Positions 18,692 through 27,064 are shown, counted from the stretch's first letter. The stretch: 55,049 nt of DNA from Nostoc sp. LEGE 12450 (GCF_015206895.1 NZ_JADEXU010000042.1:1-55049), one strand, 5' to 3'. Numbers and translations: made by a program. The notes: generated from the letters alone by a model not told the origin.

Positions 18692-18898
18692 CTAATCATT
18701 AACTAAAAAGTGGTTATCTGATTTACAAAATATTAGCTCACATCCAAACTCAACAACATACACCTTTGTTAATTCAAACTTTTCTGACCTTTCAGTAAAT
18801 AAACAAGTAACTGTTTTTTCTTCTTCTCTGCCAGAATTACAATATTTAAATGTTCCTGTAATAACTCTAGATTTTGTGGGTTTGTCTTCATCCATCAT
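18692..18898 (-). CDS. Small hypothetical protein (68 aa)
   Basis: From MMDEDKPTKSRVITGTF it reads as a small beta-rich polypeptide with three Cys (KYC, VTC, GC, IFC spacing). A start at 18940 would add 14 residues but crosses a GCGATCGC repeat. No family recognised. Confidence 0.45.
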   Translation of the reverse strand: MMDEDKPTKSRVITGTFKYCNSGREEEKTVTCLFTERSEKFELTKVYVVEFGCELIFCKSDNHFLVND

Positions 18899-19344
18899 AT
18901 TTCTCCATTTTTTAGAGGAAATTGTAGGGCGATCGCTCACTGTACTATGAAGAGTTCAATTTTAAAAGCCTTGCTGGGACTAAGTTTTAGATGATTAATT
19001 TCCTTTTTTCTGGTTTATATCGATTAATTAGACTTGGTACTATAGTTTTGAAAAATAAATTGTGATTAAAGGGGAATATGAATGGCGATTGCTATTCGAC
19101 AAGCTCGTGACGACGAACTTGAAGCGCTGATTCCGATACTACTGTTGGCAGAACAATCGGAGCGTGCGCTGCGATGGGGACTTGCTAACCTCGTCGATGC
19201 TGTATATCGCATGGACGACAGCGAACACTTGGTTGGTGCAGCAACCATGAAATGGCGCAGCGACCCCTGCGAAATTATGGAACTTGGTATAGCCCCTGAG
19301 TTTCAAAGGCAAGGTTTAGGTAAAGAGTTCGTTGCTTGGTTGAT

Positions 19345-20689
19345 TTCTTCAAGCCGCACACTCGTGACTTCCAGTCATGAGTTAGGCGCTCTATATTAGG
19401 TGTCACTTTGTGTTAAAATTGAAAGGTATTCAGCAAATTAAAGAAATTGTCATCCATCCAAAAAGCATTTAAAGTTACTCTCATACCGACACACAATCAA
19501 GAGGTCTTAATCAACAAGACGATTGGTTGTGCAAGATATGTGTATAACCGCTTTTTGGCACTAAGACAAGAGTTATATACGACTGAGCAGAAAACCTTAA
19601 ACTACAATGCTTGTAGTCAAAAGCTAACTATACTCAAGAAAGAAATTGAATGGTTGAAAGAAGTAGATAAGTTTGCCTTACAGAATTCACTCAAGAATTT
19701 AGAGACAGCATACAAAAACTTTTTTGCTGACTTAAAGAAGATGAAAGGGAAAAAGGGTGTAGGCTTTCCTAAGTTTAAAAAGAAGCATGGATGTAAACAG
19801 TCTTACAAAACTAACCTGACCAACGGTAATATTCAGGTAATAGATAATCGTTTAAAGCTTCCCAAGCTAGGATGGGTAAAGTTTCATAAGTCGCAAGACG
19901 TTACCGGAAAGCTTGTAAATGTTACGATAACTCGGACTTCTTCTGGTAAGTATATTGCTAGTATCTTGTGTGAAACTGAGATAGAAAAATACCCTGAAGT
20001 TGTTCAAAATATTGGTTTAGACTTAGGGGTTAAGTCTTATCTTGTTACTAGTGACGGTGAAGTTGTAGATAATCCTAAATATTACAGAACTCAAACTCGT
20101 AAGTTACGTAAAGCTCATAAAAAACTATCCCGTAGTGCAAAAGGTAGTAACAACCGAGTTAAAGCGAAAATCAAGCTGGCTCGTACTTATGAACGAATTA
20201 CAAATTTGAGAGATGACTTTCTGCACAAGTTATCAACTCGTCTAATCAAGGAAAATAGCATTATCTGTGTTGAAGATTTGCGAGTTGCCAACATGGTGAA
20301 GAACCACAAATTAGCATTGAGTATTTCAGACGCTAGTTGGTCTAAGTTCATTACCATGCTCGAATATAAAGCTTTATGGCATGACAGACTTGTGCAGAAA
20401 ATCGGCACGTTTTATCCCTCCTCCCAAACTTGTAACTGTTGTGGTTTTATTAATCCACAAGTTTTGGATTTAAACTTGCGTGAATGGTGTTGCCCTAGTT
20501 GCAATAGCTATAATTTGAGGGATAAAAACGCAGCACTGAATATATTAAGCGAAGGTTTGAGATTATTAACCGCCGTCGGTACGCCGGAGGTTATAAAAAA
20601 CGCCTGTGGAGAACTCGTCAGTCCTGAAGTGATTCCGGCAGAGATCATTGAAGCAGGAATCACGCGACTTTCAGTCGTGTGAGGTTCAA
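19345..20689 (+). mobile_element. IS200/IS605-type TnpB-only element, copy 2
   Basis: The element is 1345 bp long, immediately after TTGAT (19340-19344) and ending ...GAGGTTCAA at 20689. There is no target duplication: deleting it restores the acetyltransferase frame exactly. TTGAT followed by the left end and TTCAA at the right end are typical of ISDra2-like members. Its length matches copy 1 at 7408-8752. Confidence 0.9.
19447..20682 (+). CDS. tnpB: TnpB RNA-guided nuclease
   Basis: The 411-residue protein has an intact RuvC triad, Asp192 (GLDLG), Glu276 (CVEDLR) and Asp359 (RDKNAA), and an intact zinc ribbon CNCCG...CPSC (Cys329, Cys332, Cys349, Cys352). The start is TTG at 19447. In this family the RNA made from the gene's 3' end and right element end carries a guide copied from the flank, here the acetyltransferase sequence beginning TCAAGAGGCG. 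Unlike copy 1, the zinc-knuckle Gly is kept, so this is the more likely active copy. Confidence 0.92.
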   Translation: MSSIQKAFKVTLIPTHNQEVLINKTIGCARYVYNRFLALRQELYTTEQKTLNYNACSQKLTILKKEIEWLKEVDKFALQNSLKNLETAYKNFFADLKKMKGKKGVGFPKFKKKHGCKQSYKTNLTNGNIQVIDNRLKLPKLGWVKFHKSQDVTGKLVNVTITRTSSGKYIASILCETEIEKYPEVVQNIGLDLGVKSYLVTSDGEVVDNPKYYRTQTRKLRKAHKKLSRSAKGSNNRVKAKIKLARTYERITNLRDDFLHKLSTRLIKENSIICVEDLRVANMVKNHKLALSISDASWSKFITMLEYKALWHDRLVQKIGTFYPSSQTCNCCGFINPQVLDLNLREWCCPSCNSYNLRDKNAALNILSEGLRLLTAVGTPEVIKNACGELVSPEVIPAEIIEAGITRLSVV

Positions 20690-20928
20690 TCAAGAGGCGA
20701 GGCAACGCGGCAAGAGACAGATACTCGTCGGCACGTCTAATTCAAGTATCGCCAACATTGCTTTTTATCAAAAGTGCGGATTTCGGATGGATCATGTGCG
20801 CCAGGACTACTTTTGGTATTTACCTGAGCCAAGCTACGAAAACAGCATTCAGATTCAGGACTTGCTCGTATTTCGTTTCGATTTGGTGCCATCCTCAACT
20901 AGGAAAAACAAACTGAAAGAGGAAAAGC

Positions 20929-20976
20929 AAATTAGGGGTTCAGCTGGGATACCTGCAAATTGGGACACGTTGTAAA
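20929..20976 (+). repeat. Inverted repeat, left copy (about 47 bp)
   Basis: It matches, in reverse complement, 23394-23439 at about 40 of 46 positions, sharing TTTACAACGTGTCCCAATTT. The two copies bracket the genes at 21044-23247. It overlaps the 3' end of the acetyltransferase frame. Confidence 0.7.
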
Positions 20977-21043
20977 GTTTTGTAACGCATAGAAAGCGAA
21001 ACCCTTGATATACAGTCAGAATAGCTTTTGTTGAAAGCGTTTA

Positions 21044-22165
21044 CTACTCAACTTCCTGCCAGCCCTCAATAGTCGCAAGTAAAATGTTAACTAGTGGATG
21101 ATCAACTGCTTCCTTAAATGCCTCAGTTCCTCCTGCCTTGAGCGCATTAATGATCCTTGCTTTCAGTGTTGGGTTATTTTTAATTTCCTCAACTGCTTTA
21201 GCTACAACTGCTAGTTTTTCCGTCTCACTCGTAGTGGGGTTAGTTGCTTCCAGTTGCTTAAAGAGTTTCTGAATATCTGCTGCTGCTTCAGCAAGATTTT
21301 GCTTTTCTTCTAACTCGTATATATACTGATTAGCTTGCTGATGACCATTATCCTGAATTTTGTTAGCAAAATTAGCAATTTTAGCTTGACTCATGTCATT
21401 ATGAAATGTTTCTGACACAGATTTGTCCTCTAGGGTTAAACTTTGAATAAAAAACTTTTGTTCTTTATAGGCATCATTAATTGTGAGTGCTTGGATATTT
21501 GATCCTGAAATAGCCTTTTTCTGTTGAGGTAAACATAAATTTTTGACAATTAATAAAGCATTATTCCAAAAACTATGATTTCTCTGAAGATAGGATAAAA
21601 TTAATTGGATTTGTTCAGCTTCTTGAAGCATATCTTGGCTTTCAAATAATTCCTTCCCTTGAAGAAAACTTTTTATTGCTTTATTTCGTTTACCTTGTTG
21701 ATAAAAAATATATCCTTGTCCTGTATAAGCTACTGCACAATTATTGTCTAAATTAATTGCTTCTTGAAAAAGTATAAGAGCAGCTTCAAATTCATCTGCA
21801 TTTTTAAAATCATTTCCCAATATAGCATAGGCTACCGCAACTCCATCATTATCAAGCTCTAATCTCTGCTGTAACTTGTCCAAAAATTTATGACCTTTAA
21901 AACTAATGCGACCATCTACTTGAATATTTTTATTTAGTAATTGCTTGTAGCTCTGTATCTTTTGATCATAATTTTGACAATGCTTAAGAATTTCAAACTC
22001 AATCAGCGTTGCTTCTTCTAAAGAGATACCAAGCATTTTTTGGTACTCTGTTAGTTGATAACGAGCATTATCTGTTAAATTACCATCTAAAATTTCATAA
22101 TATTTATATACCAATTGTTCAACTTGGTCTCGATATTCTTGAATTATATTTTCTGCATTTTTCAT
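21044..22165 (-). CDS. TPR protein with cyanobacterial C-terminal adaptor domain
   Basis: Of the 373 residues, about 110-185 contain tetratricopeptide-like repeats (VAVAYAILGNDFKNADEFEAALILFQEAINLD, AVAYTGQGYIFYQQGKRNKAIKSF). The last 85 residues (LAEAAADIQKLFKQLE...LKARIINALKAGGTEAFKEAVDHPLVNILLATIEGW) match a C-terminal module found on many cyanobacterial pentapeptide, TPR and NTPase proteins. This suggests a protein-protein adaptor, perhaps in signalling or conflict systems; that role is inference. It lies 44 bases before the lipoprotein gene's stop on the same strand. Confidence 0.75.
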   Translation of the reverse strand: MKNAENIIQEYRDQVEQLVYKYYEILDGNLTDNARYQLTEYQKMLGISLEEATLIEFEILKHCQNYDQKIQSYKQLLNKNIQVDGRISFKGHKFLDKLQQRLELDNDGVAVAYAILGNDFKNADEFEAALILFQEAINLDNNCAVAYTGQGYIFYQQGKRNKAIKSFLQGKELFESQDMLQEAEQIQLILSYLQRNHSFWNNALLIVKNLCLPQQKKAISGSNIQALTINDAYKEQKFFIQSLTLEDKSVSETFHNDMSQAKIANFANKIQDNGHQQANQYIYELEEKQNLAEAAADIQKLFKQLEATNPTTSETEKLAVVAKAVEEIKNNPTLKARIINALKAGGTEAFKEAVDHPLVNILLATIEGWQEVE

Positions 22166-22209
22166 TATATATTAAATCAATTTTTAGCAGATAACCAAAA
22201 CTAAACTCC

Positions 22210-23247
22210 TTACCTTTTACGGTTTAAATCATCTTTTTTATAATCATCAATAAGATAATTTATGACCTTTATGGACACTGCTGTACTGGCTCCAATTAAA
22301 ATTCCTTGCCTGACTTTATATCCTCTACTTGACCACAAATCTCCTTTTTTGATTAGTTCTTTGTTAAGATATTTATTTAAGTCTTCAGTAAGTTCTTTGT
22401 TAATAAATGAAGAAAAAGATTTATTTACTGCTTTCTTTTCATTTTTTAAGAAAAATATATCTTCAATTGATAAACTGTCGTTTTCACTGTCGTTTCCATT
22501 TATTAATTTTCTAGTTCTTGCATCTAAGCTATATGAAATAAAACTAGCGATTAAGAATTCATCTGTAACTTTATCGGCTGCTAATTTTAAAGAAGCATCC
22601 ATTAAATTTTTAGGAACTTTATTGCCAATTTTTATAGATAGTGTGTCGTTTAATTCTTGATAAATGTTAGTGGATAATTTAGAAAAGTAATATTTTTCAA
22701 ACTTTCCGTATAATTTTTCATCTAATATTTTATCGTTTTTAAATTTCAGCTTTTGAGGTAAATCTCTATAAATTTTTTCGGTTAAATATTCATATACAGT
22801 TTTAGTATCATCAGGTATTACTTCAGTCTCTGTAATTATTTTATCTGTAAGTTCTTGCTTATATCTTATATAAGATTTGCCAGTGAGATCCTTAAATTTT
22901 TTCTCTCTAGCTATAAACTCTATAAACTCTTCTTGTTCTAAAAATACTGGTTGAGATTGCAATGAAAACTTAATTTTATATTTTTTTGCAGATTTACTAT
23001 TTGCAATTTTCTTTATTGGCGAACTAGAAAGGCCTAATGAACGAACAGTTCTCCCTAACTCTACTATGTCACGAACTTCTTCTTGCGAACTTTTTTTGAT
23101 TTTTACTTTGACTGTTTTCCGAATAATTTCTTTTTCACCTTCTTTAGCTATTTCACTTTTTAATATTCTTTGGCAACCATAGAGTGTGAAATTACTAAAT
23201 ACGCTAATTGCAATAATAATAGATATAAGATTTACTTTTTTTAACAT
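22210..23247 (-). CDS. Hypothetical lipoprotein, AT-rich
   Basis: The 345-residue product begins MLKKVNLISIIIAISVFSNFTLYGCQ, a lipoprotein signal with Cys25 as the likely lipid site. The rest is Lys-rich, predicted helical, with a possible membrane segment near the end (GILIGASTAVSIKVINYLI). Codon use is strongly AT-rich compared with neighbours. Gene order suggests an operon with the TPR gene downstream. The pair lies between inverted repeats at 20929 and 23394, a possible transferred cassette. No family recognised. Confidence 0.65.
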   Translation of the reverse strand: MLKKVNLISIIIAISVFSNFTLYGCQRILKSEIAKEGEKEIIRKTVKVKIKKSSQEEVRDIVELGRTVRSLGLSSSPIKKIANSKSAKKYKIKFSLQSQPVFLEQEEFIEFIAREKKFKDLTGKSYIRYKQELTDKIITETEVIPDDTKTVYEYLTEKIYRDLPQKLKFKNDKILDEKLYGKFEKYYFSKLSTNIYQELNDTLSIKIGNKVPKNLMDASLKLAADKVTDEFLIASFISYSLDARTRKLINGNDSENDSLSIEDIFFLKNEKKAVNKSFSSFINKELTEDLNKYLNKELIKKGDLWSSRGYKVRQGILIGASTAVSIKVINYLIDDYKKDDLNRKR

Positions 23248-23393
23248 TTTATTTATTCTATTAACGCTTATTTTTAATCATTATCGCCCTCTTGTAGAGA
23301 GGTTATGAATTATTTTAAGTGTTTTCACGGTTATTAGCTGGATTTATTGATGAGCAAGTTGGTAAATTAATAAAACACATTCCGCAACATTTA

Positions 23394-23439
23394 TTTACAA
23401 CGTGTCCCAATTTACACGTATCCCGGCTTTACCCCAATT
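23394..23439 (-). repeat. Inverted repeat, right copy (about 46 bp)
   Basis: It is the partner of 20929-20976 in opposite orientation. See that entry. Confidence 0.7.
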
Positions 23440-23862
23440 AGGTATGAAAACTAAGGGTAGAATTAGTTCTTCGGGATGAAGAGGGAGAATGGCAGCAATA
23501 ATGGTTCCCACTTAAATCTGCCTGCTCACCGAAAAATTTACAGTTAATTGAGATAGTAGCCTAGATATAGATATGGTTACTTTAAGCTTGAGTGACTAGT
23601 GTTATGTACATTGAATCATTATCGATAGCAACCCTATTAGGGAAGCGATCGCTGCTGCACTCAACTAACAATTTTTCACTCATAAGAAAGGAGATCCAGG
23701 GTGCGTAGTTTACCGCCGTAGGCATCGCCTTTTCTTAGAGGATAATCAGATACTTGAGGGGAGCATTAGGGCAGAACTGTTCCACGTCTTTTGAGTGCCG
23801 TATATTTACAGTTGTCCAATAACATACAAGAATATTGCAAATTAGTAGCTATACCTCGATAC
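23440..23862. other. Intergenic with interspersed repeat
   Basis: It contains a GCGATCGC site and one copy of the interspersed GCGTAGTTTACCGCC-GTAGGCATCGCC element at about 23703-23730. No gene is supported; the promoter of the gene at 23863 should lie at its end. Confidence 0.4.
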
Positions 23863-24291
23863 ATGAAAAGTTTCATCTGTTATGTTACTCTGCTCTTATT
23901 TGGCGCTAGCTTACTAGCTAACAGTCGCAGTACTGCCAATGAATCATCTATTACTAGCAATAGTCTCGTTGTTGCAGAAACTACGAGTAGTGAAGAATTC
24001 ATCGCTAGGGGTACAGAACCCTTTTGGAGTGTTACTGTGAGCAAGAAGGCAATTGTCTACTCTTCGCCAGACACAAAACAGCAAACCTTCTCCTATGTTG
24101 CACCTCTAAAAGCAGAGGCGCGTCCCGCAGACTTGGTGCGAGTTTACCGACTTCAAGGCAAAGGCAACAATATCTTAATCATCAAAAAAGTCGATGCCTG
24201 TAGCGATGGTATGTCAGATAAAGAGTATCCATACTCGGCAATTTTTATCCTGGGGAATAAGGTTTTAGAAGGTTGTGCTGAGAAAAAATGA
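23863..24291 (+). CDS. Exported protein, COG3650-like
   Basis: I used the ATG at 23863 (MKSFICYVTLLLFGASLLANS), which starts a clear signal peptide; upstream in-frame sequence is not convincing. The 142-residue product has FIARGTEPFWSVTVSK and VYRLQGKGNNILIIKKVDACSDGMSDKEYPYSAIFILGNKVLEGC, resembling the exported GTEPFW family related to COG3650. The two conserved cysteines (DAC, EGC) probably form a disulphide. The role is unknown. Confidence 0.75.
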   Translation: MKSFICYVTLLLFGASLLANSRSTANESSITSNSLVVAETTSSEEFIARGTEPFWSVTVSKKAIVYSSPDTKQQTFSYVAPLKAEARPADLVRVYRLQGKGNNILIIKKVDACSDGMSDKEYPYSAIFILGNKVLEGCAEKK

Positions 24292-24672
24292 TGCCCCATC
24301 TGCAAATTTAGCCTTTACCGCCAAGGCATTCACGCAGCGTTCGCCCGTCCCCAGAATTGTGCAGTAGACAAACGTATACTACAACTGTATTATTAATATA
24401 AGTCTCAATTACAAATACTACAAGCCTTCAATGATCAGCAGATTCTCTTCAACCATTAGTAGCACGGTGCATTGCCGACCCAACAAGGGTTTAGGCAGAG
24501 TATTCGCGCTGTTTGCGTTTGAGGAAATATATCTGTTTGCCGCCGATAAATCTGCAAGTGTTGGCATTTTCGGAGCAATTGCCGGATGGCTGAATCTAGA
24601 TCAACTTATCCAAAGCGGGAGGTGCAAGTGTTTTATAGCACCAACATAGGGCAAAAAGTATCAACTACCTGA
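24292..24672. other. Intergenic, no clear gene
   Basis: A 72-codon frame at 24431-24649 exists but has no domain and odd composition, so I do not support it. The stretch ends in the terminator at 24673 and may contain the leader of the HNH gene. Confidence 0.4.
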
Positions 24673-24710
24673 CCCCCGCTCCTGTTCACCAGAGGCGGGG
24701 GTTATTTTTT
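24673..24710 (+). terminator. Rho-independent terminator or attenuator before HNH gene
   Basis: CCCCCGC pairs perfectly with GCGGGGG across a 15-base loop and is followed by TTATTTTTT. It lies just 16 bases before the HNH start codon, so it could end an upstream transcript or act as an attenuator for the nuclease gene. Confidence 0.75.
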
Positions 24711-24726
24711 GAGGAGTGAATCAGTG

Positions 24727-25248
24727 ATGCAAGCTCAACCACACATATTACAAAATTCGGTGGTGGTCTTCTCTAAGAACTACCTACCACTGGCACGTAT
24801 CAACATTAAACGAGCAATCGTGCTGTTAGTCACAGGTCAGGCAGAATCGTTGGATTTTGGCAGTACAAAGCAGTGGGAAGTACGCTCACCCAGTGTTGTA
24901 CTACAAGTTCCCGAACATATTCGCTTGACTATGGGTAATCCCGAACGCCACTGGAAAGTACCACCTGTAAATCGGCGTGAAGTACTCAAGCGAGACAACC
25001 ACACTTGCCAATACTGCGGCAGCAGCAAGTGTCTGACGCTCGACCATGTAATTCCCCGCTCAAAAGGTGGGCAGCACAGTTGGGACAACGTTGTAACAGC
25101 GTGTGAGAAGTGTAATTCAATCAAGAGCGATCGCTTACCGCATGAAGCTGGAATGGTACTCAAAAGCAAGCCCAAAGCCCCAATTCACCCAGCAGTTGCA
25201 TTTGCTGAACAATTTTGGAACGCACAACGCCTGAGTGAATCTGAGTAA
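24727..25248 (+). CDS. HNH endonuclease
   Basis: I chose the ATG at 24727 (a GTG sits one codon earlier) because GAGGAG lies 9-14 bases upstream. The 173-residue protein has an N-terminal beta domain (VVVFSKNYLPLARINIKRAIVLLVTGQAE) and a C-terminal HNH: CQYCG...TLDHVIPRSKGG...SWDNVVTACEKCN, with both CxxC zinc pairs and the DH/N/N core. This layout is widespread in cyanobacteria. A direct role is unknown. It is the last protein gene before the tRNA array and is read in the same direction. Confidence 0.9.
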   Translation: MQAQPHILQNSVVVFSKNYLPLARINIKRAIVLLVTGQAESLDFGSTKQWEVRSPSVVLQVPEHIRLTMGNPERHWKVPPVNRREVLKRDNHTCQYCGSSKCLTLDHVIPRSKGGQHSWDNVVTACEKCNSIKSDRLPHEAGMVLKSKPKAPIHPAVAFAEQFWNAQRLSESE

Positions 25249-25334
25249 TTTACTTCAAACTCAATCAGAGAGGGCAATACCGCGATTACGTAACACTGCC
25301 CCCTCAGTTCTTTCAAAAAGTTTGTAGTATGCCC

Positions 25335-25363
25335 TTGACATCTTGTAATACGTTATGTAGTAT
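25335..25363 (+). promoter_or_regulatory. Candidate promoter of the tRNA array
   Basis: TTGACA at 25335-25340 is followed after 17 bases by TAGTAT at 25358-25363. The -35 is a perfect consensus and the -10 matches four of six positions. It lies about 85 bases ahead of the first tRNA and is the best sigma70-type promoter near it. Confidence 0.5.
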
Positions 25364-25449
25364 AAATGTAGTGAAGCACTACAGCCTCTCAAAAAGGCAT
25401 AGCGCAAACACTTCTGAACCATGAAAACTAAATAATTGCCATCCAACGT

Positions 25450-25525
25450 GGGGGTGTAGCTTAGTCCGGTTTAAAGCAGTCGCCTGTCGAGCGAAAGACC
25501 GTGGGTTCAAATCCCATCATCCCCG
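25450..25525 (+). tRNA. tRNA-Asp(GTC)
   Basis: The acceptor GGGGGTG pairs with CATCCCC; the anticodon loop is CTGTCGA. The discriminator is G and no CCA is encoded. It is the first gene of the array. Confidence 0.9.
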
Positions 25526-25528
25526 TGT

Positions 25529-25605
25529 AGCCTTGTGGACGAATAGATAAGTCGTTCTGATTCTCAGTCAGAGAGAAGCGGGTGCAACTCCCGTCAAGGC
25601 TTCCA
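25529..25605 (+). tRNA. tRNA-Glu(CTC)
   Basis: The acceptor AGCCTTG pairs with CAAGGCT; the anticodon loop TTCTCAG sits in stem TCTGA/TCAGA; CCA is encoded. CTC is an unusual glutamate anticodon for cyanobacteria, which normally use TTC alone. Confidence 0.8.
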
Positions 25606-25608
25606 AAT

Positions 25609-25682
25609 GAGGATGTAGCTCAGTCGGAAAGAGCGCTTGTTTCCGAAGCAAGTGGTCACAGGTTCGATTCCTGTCGTCCTCG
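25609..25682 (+). tRNA. tRNA-Arg(CCG)
   Basis: The acceptor GAGGATG pairs with CGTCCTC (one G-T pair); the loop TTCCGAA lies in stem CTTGT/GCAAG; the T-arm GGTTCGATTCC is canonical. Confidence 0.9.
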
Positions 25683-25688
25683 TAGTAT

Positions 25689-25762
25689 GTCCAGGTCGCC
25701 TAACGGTAGGGTATTGGTCTGCAAAACCGACTGTGCGAGTTCAATTCTCGCCCTGGACTCCA
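25689..25762 (+). tRNA. tRNA-Cys(GCA)
   Basis: GTCCAGG pairs with CCTGGAC; the loop CTGCAAA sits in stem TTGGT/ACCGA (one mismatch-prone pair); CCA is encoded. Confidence 0.88.
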
Positions 25763-25767
25763 AACGT

Positions 25768-25867
25768 TGCAGTGTAGCGATTTACGGCAAAGCCCCAAGC
25801 TCATAACTTGGTATATGCGAGTACCCTTCGGGAACGCTGGCGCGAACGACTCTCGCCACTGCTACCA
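25768..25867 (+). tRNA. tRNA-Met/Ile2(CAT) with an insertion in the T-loop
   Basis: The anticodon loop CTCATAA lies in a perfect stem CCAAG/CTTGG, and TGCAGTG pairs with CACTGCT apart from the first pair, followed by ACCA. The T-stem GCGAG (25817-25821) and CTCGC (25852-25856) are separated by about 30 bases instead of 7. The extra DNA contains CCCTTCGGGAACGCTGGCG, a palindromic repeat type common in Nostoc. The gene may be a pseudogene or need unusual processing. Whether it is elongator Met or lysidine-modified Ile is undecided. Confidence 0.6.
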
Positions 25868-25870
25868 AAT

Positions 25871-25941
25871 GCACAGATGGTGTAATGGTAACACCACAGT
25901 CTCCAAAACTGTTGTTCTGGGTTCAAGTCCTAGTCTGTGCG
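25871..25941 (+). tRNA. tRNA-Trp(CCA)
   Basis: GCACAGA pairs with TCTGTGC; the loop CTCCAAA lies in stem ACAGT/ACTGT; the D-loop is short (AATGGTAA). Confidence 0.88.
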
Positions 25942-25965
25942 TTGCCGTGTCCTGACCGAAAAAGC

Positions 25966-26037
<72 letters not shown>

Positions 26038-26068
26038 CAACAGCTTTTTCAACTTACATGGCATACAT

Positions 26069-26145
26069 GGTGCAGAAGCGAAGTGGCCGAGCGGCACGTC
26101 TTTCAAGCGTGTAATTAGCGGGTTCAAGTCCCGTCTGCACTACCA
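26069..26145 (+). tRNA. tRNA-Glu(TTC)
   Basis: The anticodon loop CTTTCAA lies in stem CACGT/GCGTG. GGTGCAG pairs with CTGCACT (G-T first) followed by ACCA. The T-arm GCGGG-TTCAAGT-CCCGT is canonical. Confidence 0.8.
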
Positions 26146-26151
26146 AATTCA

Positions 26152-26233
26152 TGGGTCGGCTCGCCTACTGGTGTGGGCAACGGTCTGTAAAACCGCCGCG
26201 TTTGCGTTGCTGGTTCAATTCCAGCCCGTCCCA
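26152..26233 (+). tRNA. tRNA-Tyr(GTA)
   Basis: The loop CTGTAAA sits in stem CGGT/ACCG. A long variable arm (CGCGTTTGCG region) is present, as expected for bacterial tRNA-Tyr. One acceptor mismatch is visible. Confidence 0.82.
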
Positions 26234-26237
26234 TTCT

Positions 26238-26325
26238 GGAGAGATTGCTATCGGCAGGGCAAGCTGTTTGCTAAACAGTCGTGGGATTCAGCATCTCACT
26301 GTGGGTTCAACTCCCTCTCTCTCCG
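26238..26325 (+). tRNA. tRNA-Ser(GCT)
   Basis: GGAGAGA pairs with TCTCTCC; the loop TTGCTAA sits in stem GCTGT/ACAGT; a long class II variable arm is present; discriminator G. Confidence 0.88.
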
Positions 26326-26331
26326 CCTTAT

Positions 26332-26405
26332 GAGAACGTGGTGTAACTGGATAACACATCAGTCTACGAAACTGAAGAGTGAAGGTTCAAGTCCTTCCGT
26401 TCTCG
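26332..26405 (+). tRNA. tRNA-Arg(ACG)
   Basis: GAGAACG pairs with CGTTCTC; the loop CTACGAA lies in stem TCAGT/ACTGA. The A34 would be edited to inosine. Confidence 0.9.
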
Positions 26406-26410
26406 CCTTA

Positions 26411-26486
26411 TCCCCTGGTAGCTCAGTTGGTAGTAGCGTCTGTCTGAAGAACAGAAGGTCGTCGGTTCGATTCCGACCTGGGGGAC
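26411..26486 (+). tRNA. tRNA-Phe(GAA)
   Basis: TCCCCTG pairs with TGGGGGA using two G-T pairs; the loop CTGAAGA sits in stem TCTGT/ACAGA; the T-arm TCGGTTCGATTCCGA is canonical. Confidence 0.88.
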
Positions 26487-26494
26487 TGGCACAT

Positions 26495-26569
<75 letters not shown>

Positions 26570-26574
26570 TTTAT

Positions 26575-26648
26575 TGGGAAGTAGGCAAACAGGCAAAGCC
26601 GTCGCACTTTGAATGCGAAGTTTGAGGGTTCGATTCCTTCCTTCCCAG
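26575..26648 (+). tRNA. tRNA-Gln(TTG)
   Basis: TGGGAAG pairs with CTTCCCA; the loop CTTTGAA sits in perfect stem TCGCA/TGCGA; the discriminator is G. Confidence 0.9.
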
Positions 26649-26653
26649 CTTAT

Positions 26654-26731
26654 ACTCCTGTAGCCCAACTGGAAGAGGCGGCTGTCTCAAAAACAGTCTG
26701 TGTACGGGTTCGACTCCCGTCAGGAGTACCA
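26654..26731 (+). tRNA. tRNA-Leu(CAA), short variable loop
   Basis: ACTCCTG pairs with CAGGAGT plus ACCA; the loop CTCAAAA lies in stem GCTGT/ACAGT. The variable region is only a few bases, whereas bacterial tRNA-Leu is normally class II with a long arm. Confidence 0.8.
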
Positions 26732-26736
26732 GATAT

Positions 26737-26813
26737 CGGGATGTAATTCAGTGGTCTAGAAGCCTTGTTTTGGGGACAAGGAGCCGTAGGTTCAAATCCT
26801 ACCATCCCGACCA
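26737..26813 (+). tRNA. tRNA-Pro(TGG)
   Basis: CGGGATG pairs with CATCCCG followed by ACCA; the loop TTTGGGG sits in stem CTTGT/ACAAG. Confidence 0.92.
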
Positions 26814-26816
26814 TTT

Positions 26817-26890
26817 GCCCTTGTGACGAAACTGGCAAACGTGCTGGTCTTAGAAACCAGATTTTGTGGGTTCAACTCCCACCAAGGGTA
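26817..26890 (+). tRNA. tRNA-Leu(TAG), short variable loop
   Basis: GCCCTTG pairs with CAAGGGT; the loop CTTAGAA sits in stem CTGGT/ACCAG. The D-arm (GACGAAACTGGCAAACG) resembles normal tRNA-Leu but the variable loop is about five bases. Confidence 0.85.
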
Positions 26891-26910
26891 CTGGGCATTT
26901 GCCCAACTAT

Positions 26911-26985
26911 ACTCCCGTGGCGAAATTGGTAAACGCTTCCGTTTGAGGGACGGAATTTTTGCAGGTTCAATTCCTGTCGGGAGTA
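26911..26985 (+). tRNA. tRNA-Leu(GAG), short variable loop
   Basis: ACTCCCG pairs with CGGGAGT; the loop TTGAGGG lies in stem TCCGT/ACGGA. The D-arm GGCGAAATTGGTAAACGC is typical of tRNA-Leu; the variable loop is about six bases. Confidence 0.85.
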
Positions 26986-26992
26986 ACAAATT

Positions 26993-27064
26993 GGGTCGTT
27001 GGCAGAGCGGGTATGCAGCCGCCTTTTAAGCGGATTCATCCAGGTTCAACCCCTGGGCGACCCA
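26993..27064 (+). tRNA. tRNA-Lys(TTT)
   Basis: GGGTCGT pairs with GCGACCC (one weak pair); the loop CTTTTAA sits in stem CCGC/GCGG; discriminator A. Confidence 0.9.

Larger units (their letters stand above)
19082..20975 (+). pseudogene. GNAT N-acetyltransferase gene interrupted by a TnpB element
   Basis: The 5' part (19082-19344) encodes MAIAIRQARDDELEAL...MELGIAPEFQRQGLGKEFVAWLI, with the GNAT acetyl-CoA motif RQGLGK. The 3' part (20690-20975) encodes QEARQRGKRQILVGTSNSSIANIAFYQKCGFR. Removing 19345-20689 joins them in frame at WLI-QEA to give a normal 182-residue acetyltransferase. The interrupted gene is probably inactive until the element leaves. The intact enzyme would transfer acetyl from acetyl-CoA to an unknown amine. 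Confidence 0.9.

Noticed and set aside
24431..24649. 72-codon plus-strand frame
   Set aside because: No recognised domain, weak start and a sequence that does not look conserved; left as intergenic.
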